A stretch of 23,616 nucleotides of DNA. It comes from a virus. The first letter of the stretch is position 1. Each line of letters begins with the position of its first letter. The DNA is taken from positions 1 to 23,616 of IMG/VR virus record IMGVR_UViG_3300036715_000833; one strand, 5' to 3'. Of this stretch, positions 13,652 through 21,069 are shown one piece after another. Under the pieces are notes generated by a model. It was not told the origin of the DNA and searched no databases. It saw nothing but the letters and a program-made list of their open reading frames with translations. Both the position numbers and the translations under genes were made by a program.

Positions 13652-13679
13652 TGGACATTTTTTTTGTCCGGCATATACT
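13652..13679 (+). promoter_or_regulatory. Rightward promoter for the Cro-like gene, probably giving a leaderless mRNA
   Basis: TGGACA (13652-13657, 5 of 6), a 16-base spacer and TATACT (13674-13679) with an extended GGCA. The predicted start is at about 13685-13687, which coincides with the ATG at 13687. No Shine-Dalgarno sequence precedes that ATG. Confidence 0.6.
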
Positions 13680-13686
13680 GTAGACC

Positions 13687-13920
13687 ATGACAGACCTCCG
13701 TCCCCTCCTCCCTGCTCGCATGCAAATCCGCGAACTCCAGAAGATCTGCGGGTTCAAGTCCTACTCTCAGTTCTGGTGCGTCGTTACGGGACGATCCCGC
13801 GCAACAGCCGAGGTGGCCGTGAAGATCAACGCAGCTACGGGCATACCCAAGTCCACCATCCGGCCCGATCTGTGGCCACCTCGGGTGAGGAAGCCCTTGA
13901 CACCCATCCAGAATGGCTGA
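13687..13920 (+). CDS. Cro-like small DNA-binding protein
   Basis: A 77-residue protein. Residues 14-60 fit a small helix-turn-helix of the Cro/YdaS kind: IRELQKICGFKSYSQFW, TGRSRATAEVAVKINAATG, then the typical IPKSTIRPDLWP ending. It should bind operators in the adjacent divergent region and set the balance of the two arms. There is no RBS; the promoter places transcription start at or next to the ATG, so translation is probably leaderless, as known for lambda cI mRNA. It is the only candidate here for a switch regulator. It lacks a self-cleavage domain, so it is not a lambda CI-type repressor. Confidence 0.75.
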   Translation: MTDLRPLLPARMQIRELQKICGFKSYSQFWCVVTGRSRATAEVAVKINAATGIPKSTIRPDLWPPRVRKPLTPIQNG

Positions 13921-13936
13921 CCATTGAGGTATCGGT

Positions 13937-14044
13937 GTGAGAGCCGAATCTAATCACCCCTTGCACGACACCTCGCCGTTGTATCCCCTGCCCTGTGGGG
14001 CTCTCACCAGGGGGTAGCGGCGAGGCCTTTTGGGCAGTGCCCAA
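13937..14044 (+). other. Structured leader RNA with pseudoknot topology before the ParB-like gene
   Basis: The 135-base gap has interleaved complementary segments in the order A-B-A'-B'. A is GTGAGAGCC (13937-13945) with A' GGCTCTCAC (13999-14007). B is CCTCGCCG (13971-13978) with B' CGGCGAGG (14018-14025), extendable by CCCCTG/CAGGGG at 13985-13990 and 14008-14013. A' lies in the loop of the B stem, so an H-type pseudoknot can form. A further hairpin, TTGGGC-AGT-GCCCAA (14030-14044), ends at the AAGGA Shine-Dalgarno of the next gene. A terminator after the Cro-like gene is an alternative, but only four T residues follow the B stem. Confidence 0.5.
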
Positions 14045-14055
14045 GGAAAACGTCC

Positions 14056-14952
14056 ATGGACAATAATTCGGGATCCAAGGGTCTGCCGCAACACCCGCTT
14101 AGCGCGGCATTCCCCAGCATGTCCCCGCTCGATTTTTCAGAGCTGGTCAATGACATTCGGGAAAATGGTGTCCAGCAGTCCATCACAGTCTTTGAGGACA
14201 TGGTCCTGGACGGGTGGCACCGATACCTCGCATGCCAGCAGATCGGGTGCGAATGCCCGTCCGCGCCCTTCACCGGGAAGGATCCAGTCCGGTTCGTTCT
14301 GTCGCTGAATCTCAACCGCAGACACTTGACTGGGAGCCAGAAGGCTGAGGCTGTGGTCGCCTGTAATGCCTGGGCGCCCTCGGGCCGTCCAAAGGGTGAA
14401 GCGGCTTCACCCTTTCCGACAGTCAAGACCATGGCCGAAGAGGCTGGAGTCTCTGAGCGGACCATTCAGAAGGCCAAGAAAGCCCATGCCGCTGGTTTGG
14501 GAGAAGCGGTCAAGGCTGGGAAGGTGTCCGTAGAGAAGGCCGCTGAGATTGCGGACCTGCCTGAGTCTGAGCGGGAAGCTGCCATCAGTGCGCCTTTGCC
14601 CAAGAAGGCCAAGCCCGCAGAACCCACGGCAGAGCGGATCAAAGAGCTTGAAGCCCTACTCGCAGAACGTGAAGACGAATGCCGGGAACTGATCAGCGAA
14701 GCGGCTGCCGGGAACGACGAATACCAGTCCATGCTCAGGATTATTGAGGCGGATGACCGGCTGGCTCAGGCCCATGCCGAGGTCAAGCGGTTCACCGAAC
14801 TGAACCGCGTCCTGCAAGAACGGCTCAACGGCAAGATGGCCGAGTGCAATGGCCTAGCCAAGGATGCCAAGCGGTGGATGAACAAGTTCCTCGTTCTGGA
14901 GCGGAAGTTCAAGGCCCTGGACCGTGACGAAACCTTCCAGGAGGGGGACTAG
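14056..14952 (+). CDS. ParB-like domain protein with coiled coil, replication module
   Basis: A 298-residue protein. Residues 13-75 form a ParB/Srx-like fold: HPLSAAFPSMSPLDFSELV, the NGVQQSITV strand, and LDGWHRYLA with the DGxHR motif at 52-56. Residues 121-142 look like a helix-turn-helix (TVKTMAEEAGVSERTIQKA). Residues 190-290 are a long charged coiled coil. Phage ParB-like proteins near replication genes may be DNA-binding or nuclease proteins; a plasmid-type partition role is unlikely because there is no ParA. The SD AAGGA at 14043-14047 overlaps a hairpin. The DEAH helicase starts immediately after the stop (14953). Confidence 0.75.
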   Translation: MDNNSGSKGLPQHPLSAAFPSMSPLDFSELVNDIRENGVQQSITVFEDMVLDGWHRYLACQQIGCECPSAPFTGKDPVRFVLSLNLNRRHLTGSQKAEAVVACNAWAPSGRPKGEAASPFPTVKTMAEEAGVSERTIQKAKKAHAAGLGEAVKAGKVSVEKAAEIADLPESEREAAISAPLPKKAKPAEPTAERIKELEALLAEREDECRELISEAAAGNDEYQSMLRIIEADDRLAQAHAEVKRFTELNRVLQERLNGKMAECNGLAKDAKRWMNKFLVLERKFKALDRDETFQEGD

Positions 14953-16467
14953 ATGGTGCCCCTTTTTGAGGACCAAGGGCGATTCCCCGAGCCCCGCGCC
15001 TTCCAGCATCAGGCCCACGAAGCCCTGCGCCAAGGTGCAAGAGATGGACACAGGCGCCAGATCATTATGGCGCCTACAGGCGCGGGAAAGACCTTTCTCG
15101 GCATGCGCGTCATCAGTGAGGCGCTGAAAAAGGGCAAGCGGGCCATGTTCCTGTGCGACCGGCGCACACTTATTCGCCAGACCAGCGAAACGGCCACGCG
15201 CTACGGCCTCGGGGATCACTCCGTGATCATGGCCGATGACCCCCGGCTGGATCTCACCAAGCAATTCCAGATTGCCAGTCTCCAGACCCTGGAGCGGCGG
15301 GGCTGGCCAGAGGTGGATGTCCTAATCGTGGATGAGGCCCATACCCTTTACAAGACCTGGGTTGATTTTGTGACCTCGAAAGACTGCAAGGCTATGGTAG
15401 TGGGGCTCAGTGCAACCCCATTCTCCAAGGGACTAGGCAAGGTATTCACGAATCTGATCAATGCCGCAACCATGGCAGACCTGACCGATTCCGGCGTTTT
15501 GGTGCCCATGCGCGTCTTCTCATGTCGGAAACCGGACATGACCGGGGCGAAGCTGAACATCAAGGGAGAATGGGCTGAAGAAGCGGCGGAAGAACGGGAG
15601 CTGTGCATCGTTGGCGATGTGGTTTCTGAGTGGAAGAAGCTGGCTGAGAACCGAAAAACCATCGTCTTCGGTGCCACCATCCGACATTGTGAGGAAATTG
15701 TGAGGCAGTTCCGGGAGTGCGGCGTCAACGCTGCCACCTTCACGGCTGATACTACGGAAGCAGAACGGTCAGCGCTGTTGGGAGACTTCAGCGGGCCAGA
15801 CCCATTCATCCGTGTCTTGGTGAGTGTGGAAGCCTTGGCTAAGGGATTCGATGTCCCTGATGTGGGGTGCGTTTGTGACTGCCGCCCTCTACGAAAGAGC
15901 CTTTCAACAGCGATCCAGATGTGGGGTCGTGGCCTTCGCTGCTCACCCGAGACTGGGAAGGAAGACTGCTTTTTACTTGATTTTTCCGGGAACATCATCC
16001 GGTTTGCAGATGACTTCTCCGATGTGTTTTTCAACGGTCTGGACAAGCTGGATGACGGGGAAAAGCTGGACAAGGAAGTCCGCAAGGACGAAGACCATGA
16101 GCCCAAGCCATGCCCTAAGTGCGGGAATGTTCCAATGGGCAAGCGGTGTGTGCGGTGCGGGTATGAGCCAGAGCGTAAGAGTCTAGTGGAAGCCTTGCCG
16201 GGTGAGATGCAGGAAATTAGGATCGGCAAGAAGGTGCTGGCGCCTGATTCCGCCCATCTTTACGCTCAGGTTGCAACCTATGCCCGTCTGCATTCTGCTC
16301 CTGAGAAGCAGAACGGGCGGGCCGCGCATCTATTCAGGGACATGACCGGCGCATGGCCCCCGCGTGATTGGAGGGTCGAATCTGCGCCCATTGTAGAGCC
16401 TACCCGCGCCACGCTCGGAAAGATCAAGTCTCTCCAGATCGCCTTCCATAACCGGAGGGCATACTGA
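14953..16467 (+). CDS. DEAH-box superfamily 2 helicase with C-terminal zinc ribbon
   Basis: A 504-residue protein. Walker A PTGAGKT at 41-47, DEAH at 127-130, SATP at 153-156, and motif VI as TAIQMWGRGLRCSP in the C-terminal RecA lobe. Four cysteines (387, 390, 399, 402) form a zinc ribbon (CPKCG then CVRCG). The organisation resembles UvsW/type III-like phage helicases that unwind branched DNA and may replace DnaB loading at the origin. The start directly abuts the ParB-like stop, with a GGAGGGG-type RBS. The stop overlaps the primase start as TGATG, so the two proteins are made together. Confidence 0.88.
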   Translation: MVPLFEDQGRFPEPRAFQHQAHEALRQGARDGHRRQIIMAPTGAGKTFLGMRVISEALKKGKRAMFLCDRRTLIRQTSETATRYGLGDHSVIMADDPRLDLTKQFQIASLQTLERRGWPEVDVLIVDEAHTLYKTWVDFVTSKDCKAMVVGLSATPFSKGLGKVFTNLINAATMADLTDSGVLVPMRVFSCRKPDMTGAKLNIKGEWAEEAAEERELCIVGDVVSEWKKLAENRKTIVFGATIRHCEEIVRQFRECGVNAATFTADTTEAERSALLGDFSGPDPFIRVLVSVEALAKGFDVPDVGCVCDCRPLRKSLSTAIQMWGRGLRCSPETGKEDCFLLDFSGNIIRFADDFSDVFFNGLDKLDDGEKLDKEVRKDEDHEPKPCPKCGNVPMGKRCVRCGYEPERKSLVEALPGEMQEIRIGKKVLAPDSAHLYAQVATYARLHSAPEKQNGRAAHLFRDMTGAWPPRDWRVESAPIVEPTRATLGKIKSLQIAFHNRRAY

Positions 16468-17816
16468 TGGCCCTTTATTTCGAGAAGACCCGAGACGCAG
16501 CCAGAGGTAAATGGCGCGGCATCCTGATCGCCTTGGGCATGAACGAGTCCTACCTGAAGGACCAGCACGGTCCCTGTCCACTCTGTAGGGACGGCAAGGA
16601 TCGGTTCCGGTTTGATGACAAAGACGGTGACGGGACATACTACTGCAACCAATGCGGGGCCGGTTCCGGCTCCCAGCTTGTGCAGAAGTTTCTGGACCTC
16701 CCGACATGGGAAGCGGCCTGCAAGCGGGTGGATTCCGTCGTGGGCACAGTTCAAGCCCAGGTTGTCAAGGCTGCGAAGGACGAAGGCGATACCAGGCGCA
16801 TCCTCACCAAAATCTGGAAAGAGGCGGTGCCGGTCAAGGCGGGCGACCCGGTGTGGAAATACCTGGAATCCAGGTGCGGCGATCCTTCGGCGGTGCTGGC
16901 AGACCTCCGGTATCACCCAGGACTGAAGCACCCCATGGGCGGAGTCCATCCGGCCATGCTGGCCCTGTGCAGGCCAAATGAGGGCAAGGCAGCAGGGATT
17001 CACCGGACCTTCCTCACGATGGACGGGTGTAAGGCCGCAGTTGACCCAGTGAGAATGATGATCGGTGAATGCGCCACAATCCGCCTGGGTCCGGTCATGG
17101 AACGAATGGGCATCGCTGAGGGAATAGAGACGGCCATCAGCGCCGGGAAGCTGTTCGGGTGCACTGTGTGGTCTGCCATCAGCGCCAATGGTCTGAAGGC
17201 GTGGATGCCACCAGAAGGCGTCCGGTCTGTGGTGGTCTGTGGTGATGCGGACCAAAACTACACAGGCCAGGAAGCGGCCTATGCCCTGGCCCATCATATG
17301 GCCATGATTGGACTTAATGTTGAAGTCCAGATACCGAAGCCCATCGGCACAGACTGGAATGACCACTACAAAGAGCTGGAATTCGGGCAAAACCAGCCAA
17401 AACAGACCAATTATCACAGACCACAGCAGACCACCACAGACCACCCCACTGAATTGGGCCATTTTGATGCGAAATCGGCTATTTTGCCGCATACCACAGA
17501 CCAATTCGAAAAAGTGGTATTGACAAGCAACACTTGCCCACCCTATTCTCCAAGTACTCCTCACCCAAAGAACCTGGGCCAAGAAGGATGCTTGATCACT
17601 GGTCAACTGACTGGTGATTCGTTCCCTGGTAAGGGAAAGGGAAAAGACGCAAACAACGGCAGGGACGTACACCCTACCCGCGCGGATTGGGATTTTCTGG
17701 TTTCTGAGCGTGAGGCGATCATGCACGAATCGGGTATGGTTTCCAGCCGGTGCCTTCCTATGGCCCTGGCAGACACTCAACAAGCCCATGGGCATAGGCC
17801 GAAGGAGGTTGAATGA
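16467..17816 (+). CDS. DNA primase with zinc-finger and Toprim domains
   Basis: A 449-residue protein. The N-terminal zinc-binding domain has Cys at 37, 40, 60 and 63 (CPLC then CNQC), as in P4/T7-type primases. The Toprim domain spans about 212-300, with the catalytic Glu in AEGIETAIS (218), the DxD motif CGDADQN (260-262) and GTDWNDH (294-300). No helicase domain follows, so it makes primers only. Residues 305-449 are a low-complexity Gln/Thr/His/Pro-rich tail with no domain. The DNA encoding that tail carries iteron-like repeats and dyads, so the tail may exist because the replication origin is embedded there. Confidence 0.88.
   Translation: MALYFEKTRDAARGKWRGILIALGMNESYLKDQHGPCPLCRDGKDRFRFDDKDGDGTYYCNQCGAGSGSQLVQKFLDLPTWEAACKRVDSVVGTVQAQVVKAAKDEGDTRRILTKIWKEAVPVKAGDPVWKYLESRCGDPSAVLADLRYHPGLKHPMGGVHPAMLALCRPNEGKAAGIHRTFLTMDGCKAAVDPVRMMIGECATIRLGPVMERMGIAEGIETAISAGKLFGCTVWSAISANGLKAWMPPEGVRSVVVCGDADQNYTGQEAAYALAHHMAMIGLNVEVQIPKPIGTDWNDHYKELEFGQNQPKQTNYHRPQQTTTDHPTELGHFDAKSAILPHTTDQFEKVVLTSNTCPPYSPSTPHPKNLGQEGCLITGQLTGDSFPGKGKGKDANNGRDVHPTRADWDFLVSEREAIMHESGMVSSRCLPMALADTQQAHGHRPKEVE
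17402..17637. other. Candidate replication origin inside the 3' end of the primase gene
   Basis: ACAGACCA occurs at 17402, 17416, 17436 and 17496, with a 7-of-8 copy at 17426. Spacings of 14, 10 and 10 bases suit helical phasing. Nearby are A/T-richer DNA (17461-17520), an imperfect 24-bp dyad (17595-17618, outer arms ATCAC/GTGAT, inner arms GTCA/TGAC) and a perfect TTCCCT-GGTA-AGGGAA hairpin (17622-17637). This resembles lambda, where iterons lie inside gene O. No binding protein is proven. Confidence 0.5.
17520..17549 (+). promoter_or_regulatory. Possible rightward promoter within the primase gene
   Basis: A consensus TTGACA (17520-17525), an 18-base spacer and TATTCT (17544-17549, 4 of 6). 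It could transcribe the downstream recombination and packaging genes, or activate the nearby candidate origin. It is a single match inside coding DNA, so chance is possible. Confidence 0.35.
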
Positions 17817-18127
17817 GAGCCAGCAAATACAACGCAGCCCGAACGGGCAAGTATGCCAGCGGTGCCGAAGCGCGGCGGGCCGGAGAACTTAAACTCCTGG
17901 AGCGGGCCGGGAAGATCGAAAACCTGGGCGAGCAAGTGAAGTATGAGATCATTCCGAAGCAGGACGGCGAACGGGCCGCGCACTACATCGCGGATTTTGT
18001 CTATACAGATACTACTACTGGCTTGGATATTGTCGAGGATGTGAAGGGCGTTCGGACCAAGGAATACATCCTGAAGCGGAAACTGATGCTCCTGGTTCAC
18101 GGCATCAAGATCAGGGAGGTATCATGA
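17813..18127 (+). CDS. DUF1064 nuclease-like protein
   Basis: A 104-residue protein. The DUF1064 layout is clear: KYNAARTGKYASGAEARRAGELKLLERAG (5-33) with the conserved Ser-x-x-EA motif, LGEQVKYEI, AHYIADFVYTD with the conserved Asp, and IVEDVKGVRTKEY with the Glu-x-x-Lys (VEDVKG) typical of a PD-(D/E)XK fold. Members are phage nucleases related to endodeoxyribonucleases and sometimes stand in for Holliday-junction resolvases. The start overlaps the primase stop as ATGA, and GGAGG precedes it. The end overlaps the next gene as ATGA. It fits a junction-resolving role in recombination and replication. Confidence 0.85.
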   Translation: MRASKYNAARTGKYASGAEARRAGELKLLERAGKIENLGEQVKYEIIPKQDGERAAHYIADFVYTDTTTGLDIVEDVKGVRTKEYILKRKLMLLVHGIKIREVS

Positions 18128-18471
18128 GTCTCCCATCCAGGAGAACCAAGCCCCGCCGGAAGGGCACCCCTACCCCCCGGATCAAAGCCGGGAGGGAGGA
18201 AGATCCTGCGTACCTGGCCAGGGTCCGAGAGCTCCCCTGTGATGTGTGCGGAGCCATCCCGAGCGAACCCCACCACCCAAAGGGCCTGGAGTTCTGCGGG
18301 AAGGGTCAGAAGGCTCCGGACCATGACGCTTTCCCGCTCTGCCCGAATTGCCACAGGACCGGCCCCAACGCCTTCCACCGGATGGGGAAGCGGCCATGGG
18401 AGGCACTCTACGGCCCCCAGCGGGAACACGCAGATCGGACGCGGGCCATTCTCAATCTGGAGGAACCATGA
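18124..18471 (+). CDS. Ref/DUF968-like HNH-type zinc nuclease
   Basis: A 115-residue protein. A basic N-terminus (RRTKPRRKGTPTPR) is followed by CDVCG, EPHHPKG, GKGQKAPDH, and PLCPNCHRTGPNAFHRMG. The two CxxC pairs plus the His-rich sequence are the signature shared by DUF968 and the Ref family (phage P1 recombination enhancement nuclease), a variant HNH fold. It would bind DNA and cut it, in Ref's case in a RecA-dependent way. It lies between DUF1064 and NinB, a common phage recombination cluster, joined to both neighbours by ATGA overlaps. Confidence 0.8.
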   Translation: MSLPSRRTKPRRKGTPTPRIKAGREEDPAYLARVRELPCDVCGAIPSEPHHPKGLEFCGKGQKAPDHDAFPLCPNCHRTGPNAFHRMGKRPWEALYGPQREHADRTRAILNLEEP

Positions 18472-18758
18472 ACAGCATTCCGCACAGATCATGTAAGGCC
18501 ATCCACGCGCCTGATTGGATGATCATTGATGCCGTCCGCTACGCCATGGGCAGGCGATCCTATCAGGTTGGGATTACGGCAGAATGGGTAAGGTGCTGTT
18601 GGAACCTGCTCAGTGACCATAGCCAACGGATCATCAAGCAGGATATTGAGGATGAGTTCCAGCGAGCCGAGAGGACCGGGAACTACTCTAGCTTGGGGGG
18701 TGAGTGCGACCGGCGAGAGTGGGAGGATGTTCGTGCCCTTTGGAAACCCAATCCATGA
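18468..18758 (+). CDS. Hypothetical phage protein in the recombination cluster
   Basis: A 96-residue protein. The start at 18468 overlaps the previous stop as ATGA with GGAGG upstream; the in-frame ATG at 18348 lies well inside the neighbour. It shows IHAPDWMIIDAVRYAMGRRSY (A[IV]RYA[ML]GR pattern), VRCCWNLL, and SQRIIKQDIEDEFQRAER. This 'RYAxGR...I..DI' arrangement is seen in small phage proteins, but I cannot name a characterised family. It is helical and Trp-rich. It is coupled to ninB by ATGA at 18755-18758. Confidence 0.65.
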   Translation: MNSIPHRSCKAIHAPDWMIIDAVRYAMGRRSYQVGITAEWVRCCWNLLSDHSQRIIKQDIEDEFQRAERTGNYSSLGGECDRREWEDVRALWKPNP

Positions 18759-19156
18759 AGGTCTTCATCCTGCGGGAAGAACGCAACGCTCAGGCCCTGT
18801 GGGCATTCCTCCGTGGCAACTGGAAGGCCATGGCGGAGGCAGGGAAGCCTCTTCAGGTCACTTGCGGGCCGGAGGAAACCAAGCGTAGCCTCCAGCAGAA
18901 CAAGCGATATTGGGCCATCCTCCGGCAGATCAGTGAGGAAGGCTGGCTAGACGGGCGCCAATACAGCTCCGAGGTTTGGCACGAGCATTTCCGCCGGGAG
19001 TTCATCGGGTGTATTGACCTTCCGGGCGGTGGGCTCATGGGCATGAGCACAACCAAACTCACAGTGGAGGAGTTCTCTATCTACTGCACACGGGTTGAGG
19101 TATTCGCTGCAACAGAGCTAGGGATTCAACTTATTGAGGTGGAGGCACCCCGATGA
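18755..19156 (+). CDS. ninB: NinB-family recombination protein
   Basis: A 133-residue protein from the ATG at 18755 (ATGA overlap). The NinB pattern is clear: MKVFILREERNAQALWAFLR, KPLQVTCGPEETKRSLQQNKRYWAIL, EVWHEHFRREFIG, STTKLTVEEFSIYCTRVEVFAATELGI. Lambda NinB (Orf) binds single-stranded DNA and SSB and can substitute for RecFOR functions in phage recombination. It complements the ERF/YqaJ pair on the other arm and sits with DUF1064 and the Ref-like protein. The in-frame start at 18704 lies inside the previous gene and is rejected. Confidence 0.88.
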   Translation: MKVFILREERNAQALWAFLRGNWKAMAEAGKPLQVTCGPEETKRSLQQNKRYWAILRQISEEGWLDGRQYSSEVWHEHFRREFIGCIDLPGGGLMGMSTTKLTVEEFSIYCTRVEVFAATELGIQLIEVEAPR

Positions 19157-19203
19157 AATGCACGATGGAGATGAATAATAGGACCGGGAGGGTTCATGGC
19201 TAA
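19153..19203 (+). other. Possible 16-codon minigene between ninB and terminase
   Basis: The ATG overlaps the ninB stop as ATGA. It encodes MKCTMEMNNRTGRVHG and ends in TAA eight bases into the terminase small-subunit gene. The terminase RBS GGGAGGG lies inside it. It may carry ribosomes into terS; chance is possible. Confidence 0.3.
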
Positions 19204-19717
19204 GGCAGGACGACCGTCCAAGCTCGACGACAGGCAGAAGGCAGAGATTGGGCGCAGGCTCGCCCAAGGCGAAACCATGGGGGATCTGGCCAAGGAATAC
19301 AAGATCGGCAAAACTACCCTTTCGAGGCACTTTTCGGGACGCCCCGAAATCATCCAAAATCTAGCAAACACCCTGGCTACAACGGAAGCGGCGATTGACC
19401 AACTCCCAATAACGGAACAAATATCGGTTCGCACTCTTGCCGACCAGCTTAAGGGGTTGACAAATAAGCTAGTTGCAACGGCCAGGATCCAGTCCGAAAC
19501 TGCCTCCATCATGGCAGGGCATGGGTTGAAGGCTGCGAAGAGCTTGCCGCAGAATGGTGCTACGCCGGAAGACATGCGAACCGTGGCGGCCTGCACCGAG
19601 CTGGCGAACAAGGCCGGACAGATGGGTATGGGCCTGCTCACAGCGGGGAAGAATTTCAAACCTGATGACACGAGCGCTCCGGCCATTCGCGTGTCCCGTG
19701 AGGATGAGTGTCTATGA
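19196..19717 (+). CDS. Terminase small subunit
   Basis: A 173-residue protein directly before the large terminase. An N-terminal helix-turn-helix (residues 10-48: LDDRQKAEIGRRLAQGETMG, DLAKEYKIGKTTLSRHFSG) would recognise the packaging site. A central helical oligomerisation region follows (TTEAAIDQLPITEQISVRTL, TNKLVATARIQSETASIMAG), and the C-terminus is flexible. It starts with GGGAGGG upstream and is coupled to the large subunit by ATGA. The role is to bind pac DNA and regulate the motor. The assignment rests on position, size and HTH layout. Confidence 0.82.
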   Translation: MAKAGRPSKLDDRQKAEIGRRLAQGETMGDLAKEYKIGKTTLSRHFSGRPEIIQNLANTLATTEAAIDQLPITEQISVRTLADQLKGLTNKLVATARIQSETASIMAGHGLKAAKSLPQNGATPEDMRTVAACTELANKAGQMGMGLLTAGKNFKPDDTSAPAIRVSREDECL

Positions 19718-21069
19718 GCCTGACTGTCGGCCAGACCGAGGCGCTGAAGATCATGGCAGGGGGCGCAACCCATATCATGGGGGAGGGCGGCTCTCGGTCT
19801 GGTAAAACGTTCCTCTTCGTCCGTGGCGTGTGTATGCGGGCGATCAAGGCCCCCCAAAGCCGACACGGTATCTTCCGTTTCCGGTTCAATCACGTCAAGG
19901 CGTCCATCGTCCTAGACACGTTCCCGAAGGTCATGGCGACGTGCTTCCCAGGCATCCGGGCAGACCTGGACAAGACAGACTGGTTTGCCACGCTCCCGAA
20001 TGGAGCGGAGATCTGGTTTGGCGGACTGGACGACAAGGAACGGACCGAGAAGATTCTAGGCCGTGAGTTTGCGACCATTTATCTGAATGAGATTAGCCAG
20101 ATCCCGTTCGCAAGCAGAAACCTGGTGATGACGCGCCTTGCCCAGCGCATAGACCAGGTCATAGATGGAGTCAAAACGCCCCTGACGCCCCGTATGTATT
20201 ACGATCTAAACCCAACGAACAAGGGACACTGGGGATACAAACTGTTCCATGAGTTGCGGGATCCTGATTCCAAGCGGCCCATTACGGACGCCGAGGAATA
20301 CAAGTATTTCAAGTTGAACCCCGCAGACAATATGGAAAACCTGTCGCCGTCCTACATAAAGACGCTCCAGGGCCTTAGCATCCGGCTCCAGAAGCGGTTT
20401 CTCAAGGGTGAATGGGCCGATGAGAACCCTAACTCACTGTTTAGTGAGTCGGATATAGACAAATGGCGCGTGATTGACGGGAAGGTGCCTGAACTGGTCC
20501 GGGTGCTGGTGGCAGTTGATCCGTCCGGCTCCGGGGACGAGAATAATGCCGATAACGATGCAATCGGGATCATCGTTGGGGGACTAGGAACGGACGGACG
20601 GGCCTACATCCTGGAAGATCTGACGGTGAAGGCAGGCCCTGGGACGTGGGGCAAGGTGGTCACGAGCGCCTTTGACCGTCACCAGGCCAGCAACATTATC
20701 GGCGAATCGAACTTCGGGGGCGACATGGTTCGGTTCGTCATCCAAACGGCTAGGCCCCGGACGCCATACAAGGCCGTGACCGCAAGCCGTGGCAAGGTGG
20801 TTAGGGCCGAGCCAATCAGCCCGCTGTATGAGCAGGGGAAGGTCTGTCACGTTGGATTCTTCCCCGAGCTTGAGGATGAGCTAACGGCTTTCACGACTTA
20901 TGGTTACATGGGGTCAGATAGCCCGAACCGCGCCGATGCGCTGATCTGGCTACTGACTGAGCTATTCCCAGGGCTGACGAAGGCCGATCAAACGCCCCCC
21001 GAAGAGGACGATTTCGAGTCCAGGATGGCACGTCAGGGGCGAATAACTGAAAATAGCTGGATGGGATGA
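19714..21069 (+). CDS. terL: Terminase large subunit (ATPase-nuclease packaging motor)
   Basis: A 451-residue protein from the ATG at 19714 (ATGA with terS; a GTG at 19708 is less likely). The ATPase domain has Walker A GGSRSGKT (25-32) and Walker B-like TIYLNE (121-126, Asn-Glu in place of Asp-Glu), followed by DLNPTNKGHW, a coupling-type motif. The C-terminal RNase H-like nuclease shows VLVAVDPSGSG, IIGESNFGGDM and DSPNRADALIW with its acidic residues. It translocates DNA into the procapsid through the portal and cuts it. The family type cannot be fixed by eye, but headful pac packaging is usual for P22-like phages. Confidence 0.92.
   Translation: MSLTVGQTEALKIMAGGATHIMGEGGSRSGKTFLFVRGVCMRAIKAPQSRHGIFRFRFNHVKASIVLDTFPKVMATCFPGIRADLDKTDWFATLPNGAEIWFGGLDDKERTEKILGREFATIYLNEISQIPFASRNLVMTRLAQRIDQVIDGVKTPLTPRMYYDLNPTNKGHWGYKLFHELRDPDSKRPITDAEEYKYFKLNPADNMENLSPSYIKTLQGLSIRLQKRFLKGEWADENPNSLFSESDIDKWRVIDGKVPELVRVLVAVDPSGSGDENNADNDAIGIIVGGLGTDGRAYILEDLTVKAGPGTWGKVVTSAFDRHQASNIIGESNFGGDMVRFVIQTARPRTPYKAVTASRGKVVRAEPISPLYEQGKVCHVGFFPELEDELTAFTTYGYMGSDSPNRADALIWLLTELFPGLTKADQTPPEEDDFESRMARQGRITENSWMG

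Larger units (their letters stand above)
13606..13680. promoter_or_regulatory. Three repeated half-sites, CAGAATATGC type, in the divergent control region
   Basis: CAGAATATGC occurs at 13606-13615 and again at 13623-13632 (17-bp period). The near-inverse GCATATACTG occurs at 13671-13680. One copy overlaps the leftward -10 and the inverted copy overlaps the rightward -10, so a protein binding them would affect both directions. They may be operators, -10 elements, or both. A dyad GGACA-N7-TGTCC (13653-13669) also overlaps the rightward -35. Confidence 0.5.

Noticed and set aside
13569-13757. N-terminal extension of the SNF2-type helicase
   Set aside because: It would cover the divergent promoter and part of the Cro-like gene, and has no RBS.
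13971-14031. Rho-independent terminator after the Cro-like gene
   Set aside because: A strong stem exists, but only TTTT follows after a GGCC interruption. Not excluded, but not supported enough to call.
15348-16229. 293-codon minus-strand open frame opposite the DEAH helicase
   Set aside because: Ser/Pro-rich translation typical of antisense to a conserved ATPase.
16278-17795. 505-codon minus-strand open frame opposite helicase and primase
   Set aside because: It is a shadow of genes with unmistakable motifs, with no RBS and no recognisable domain.
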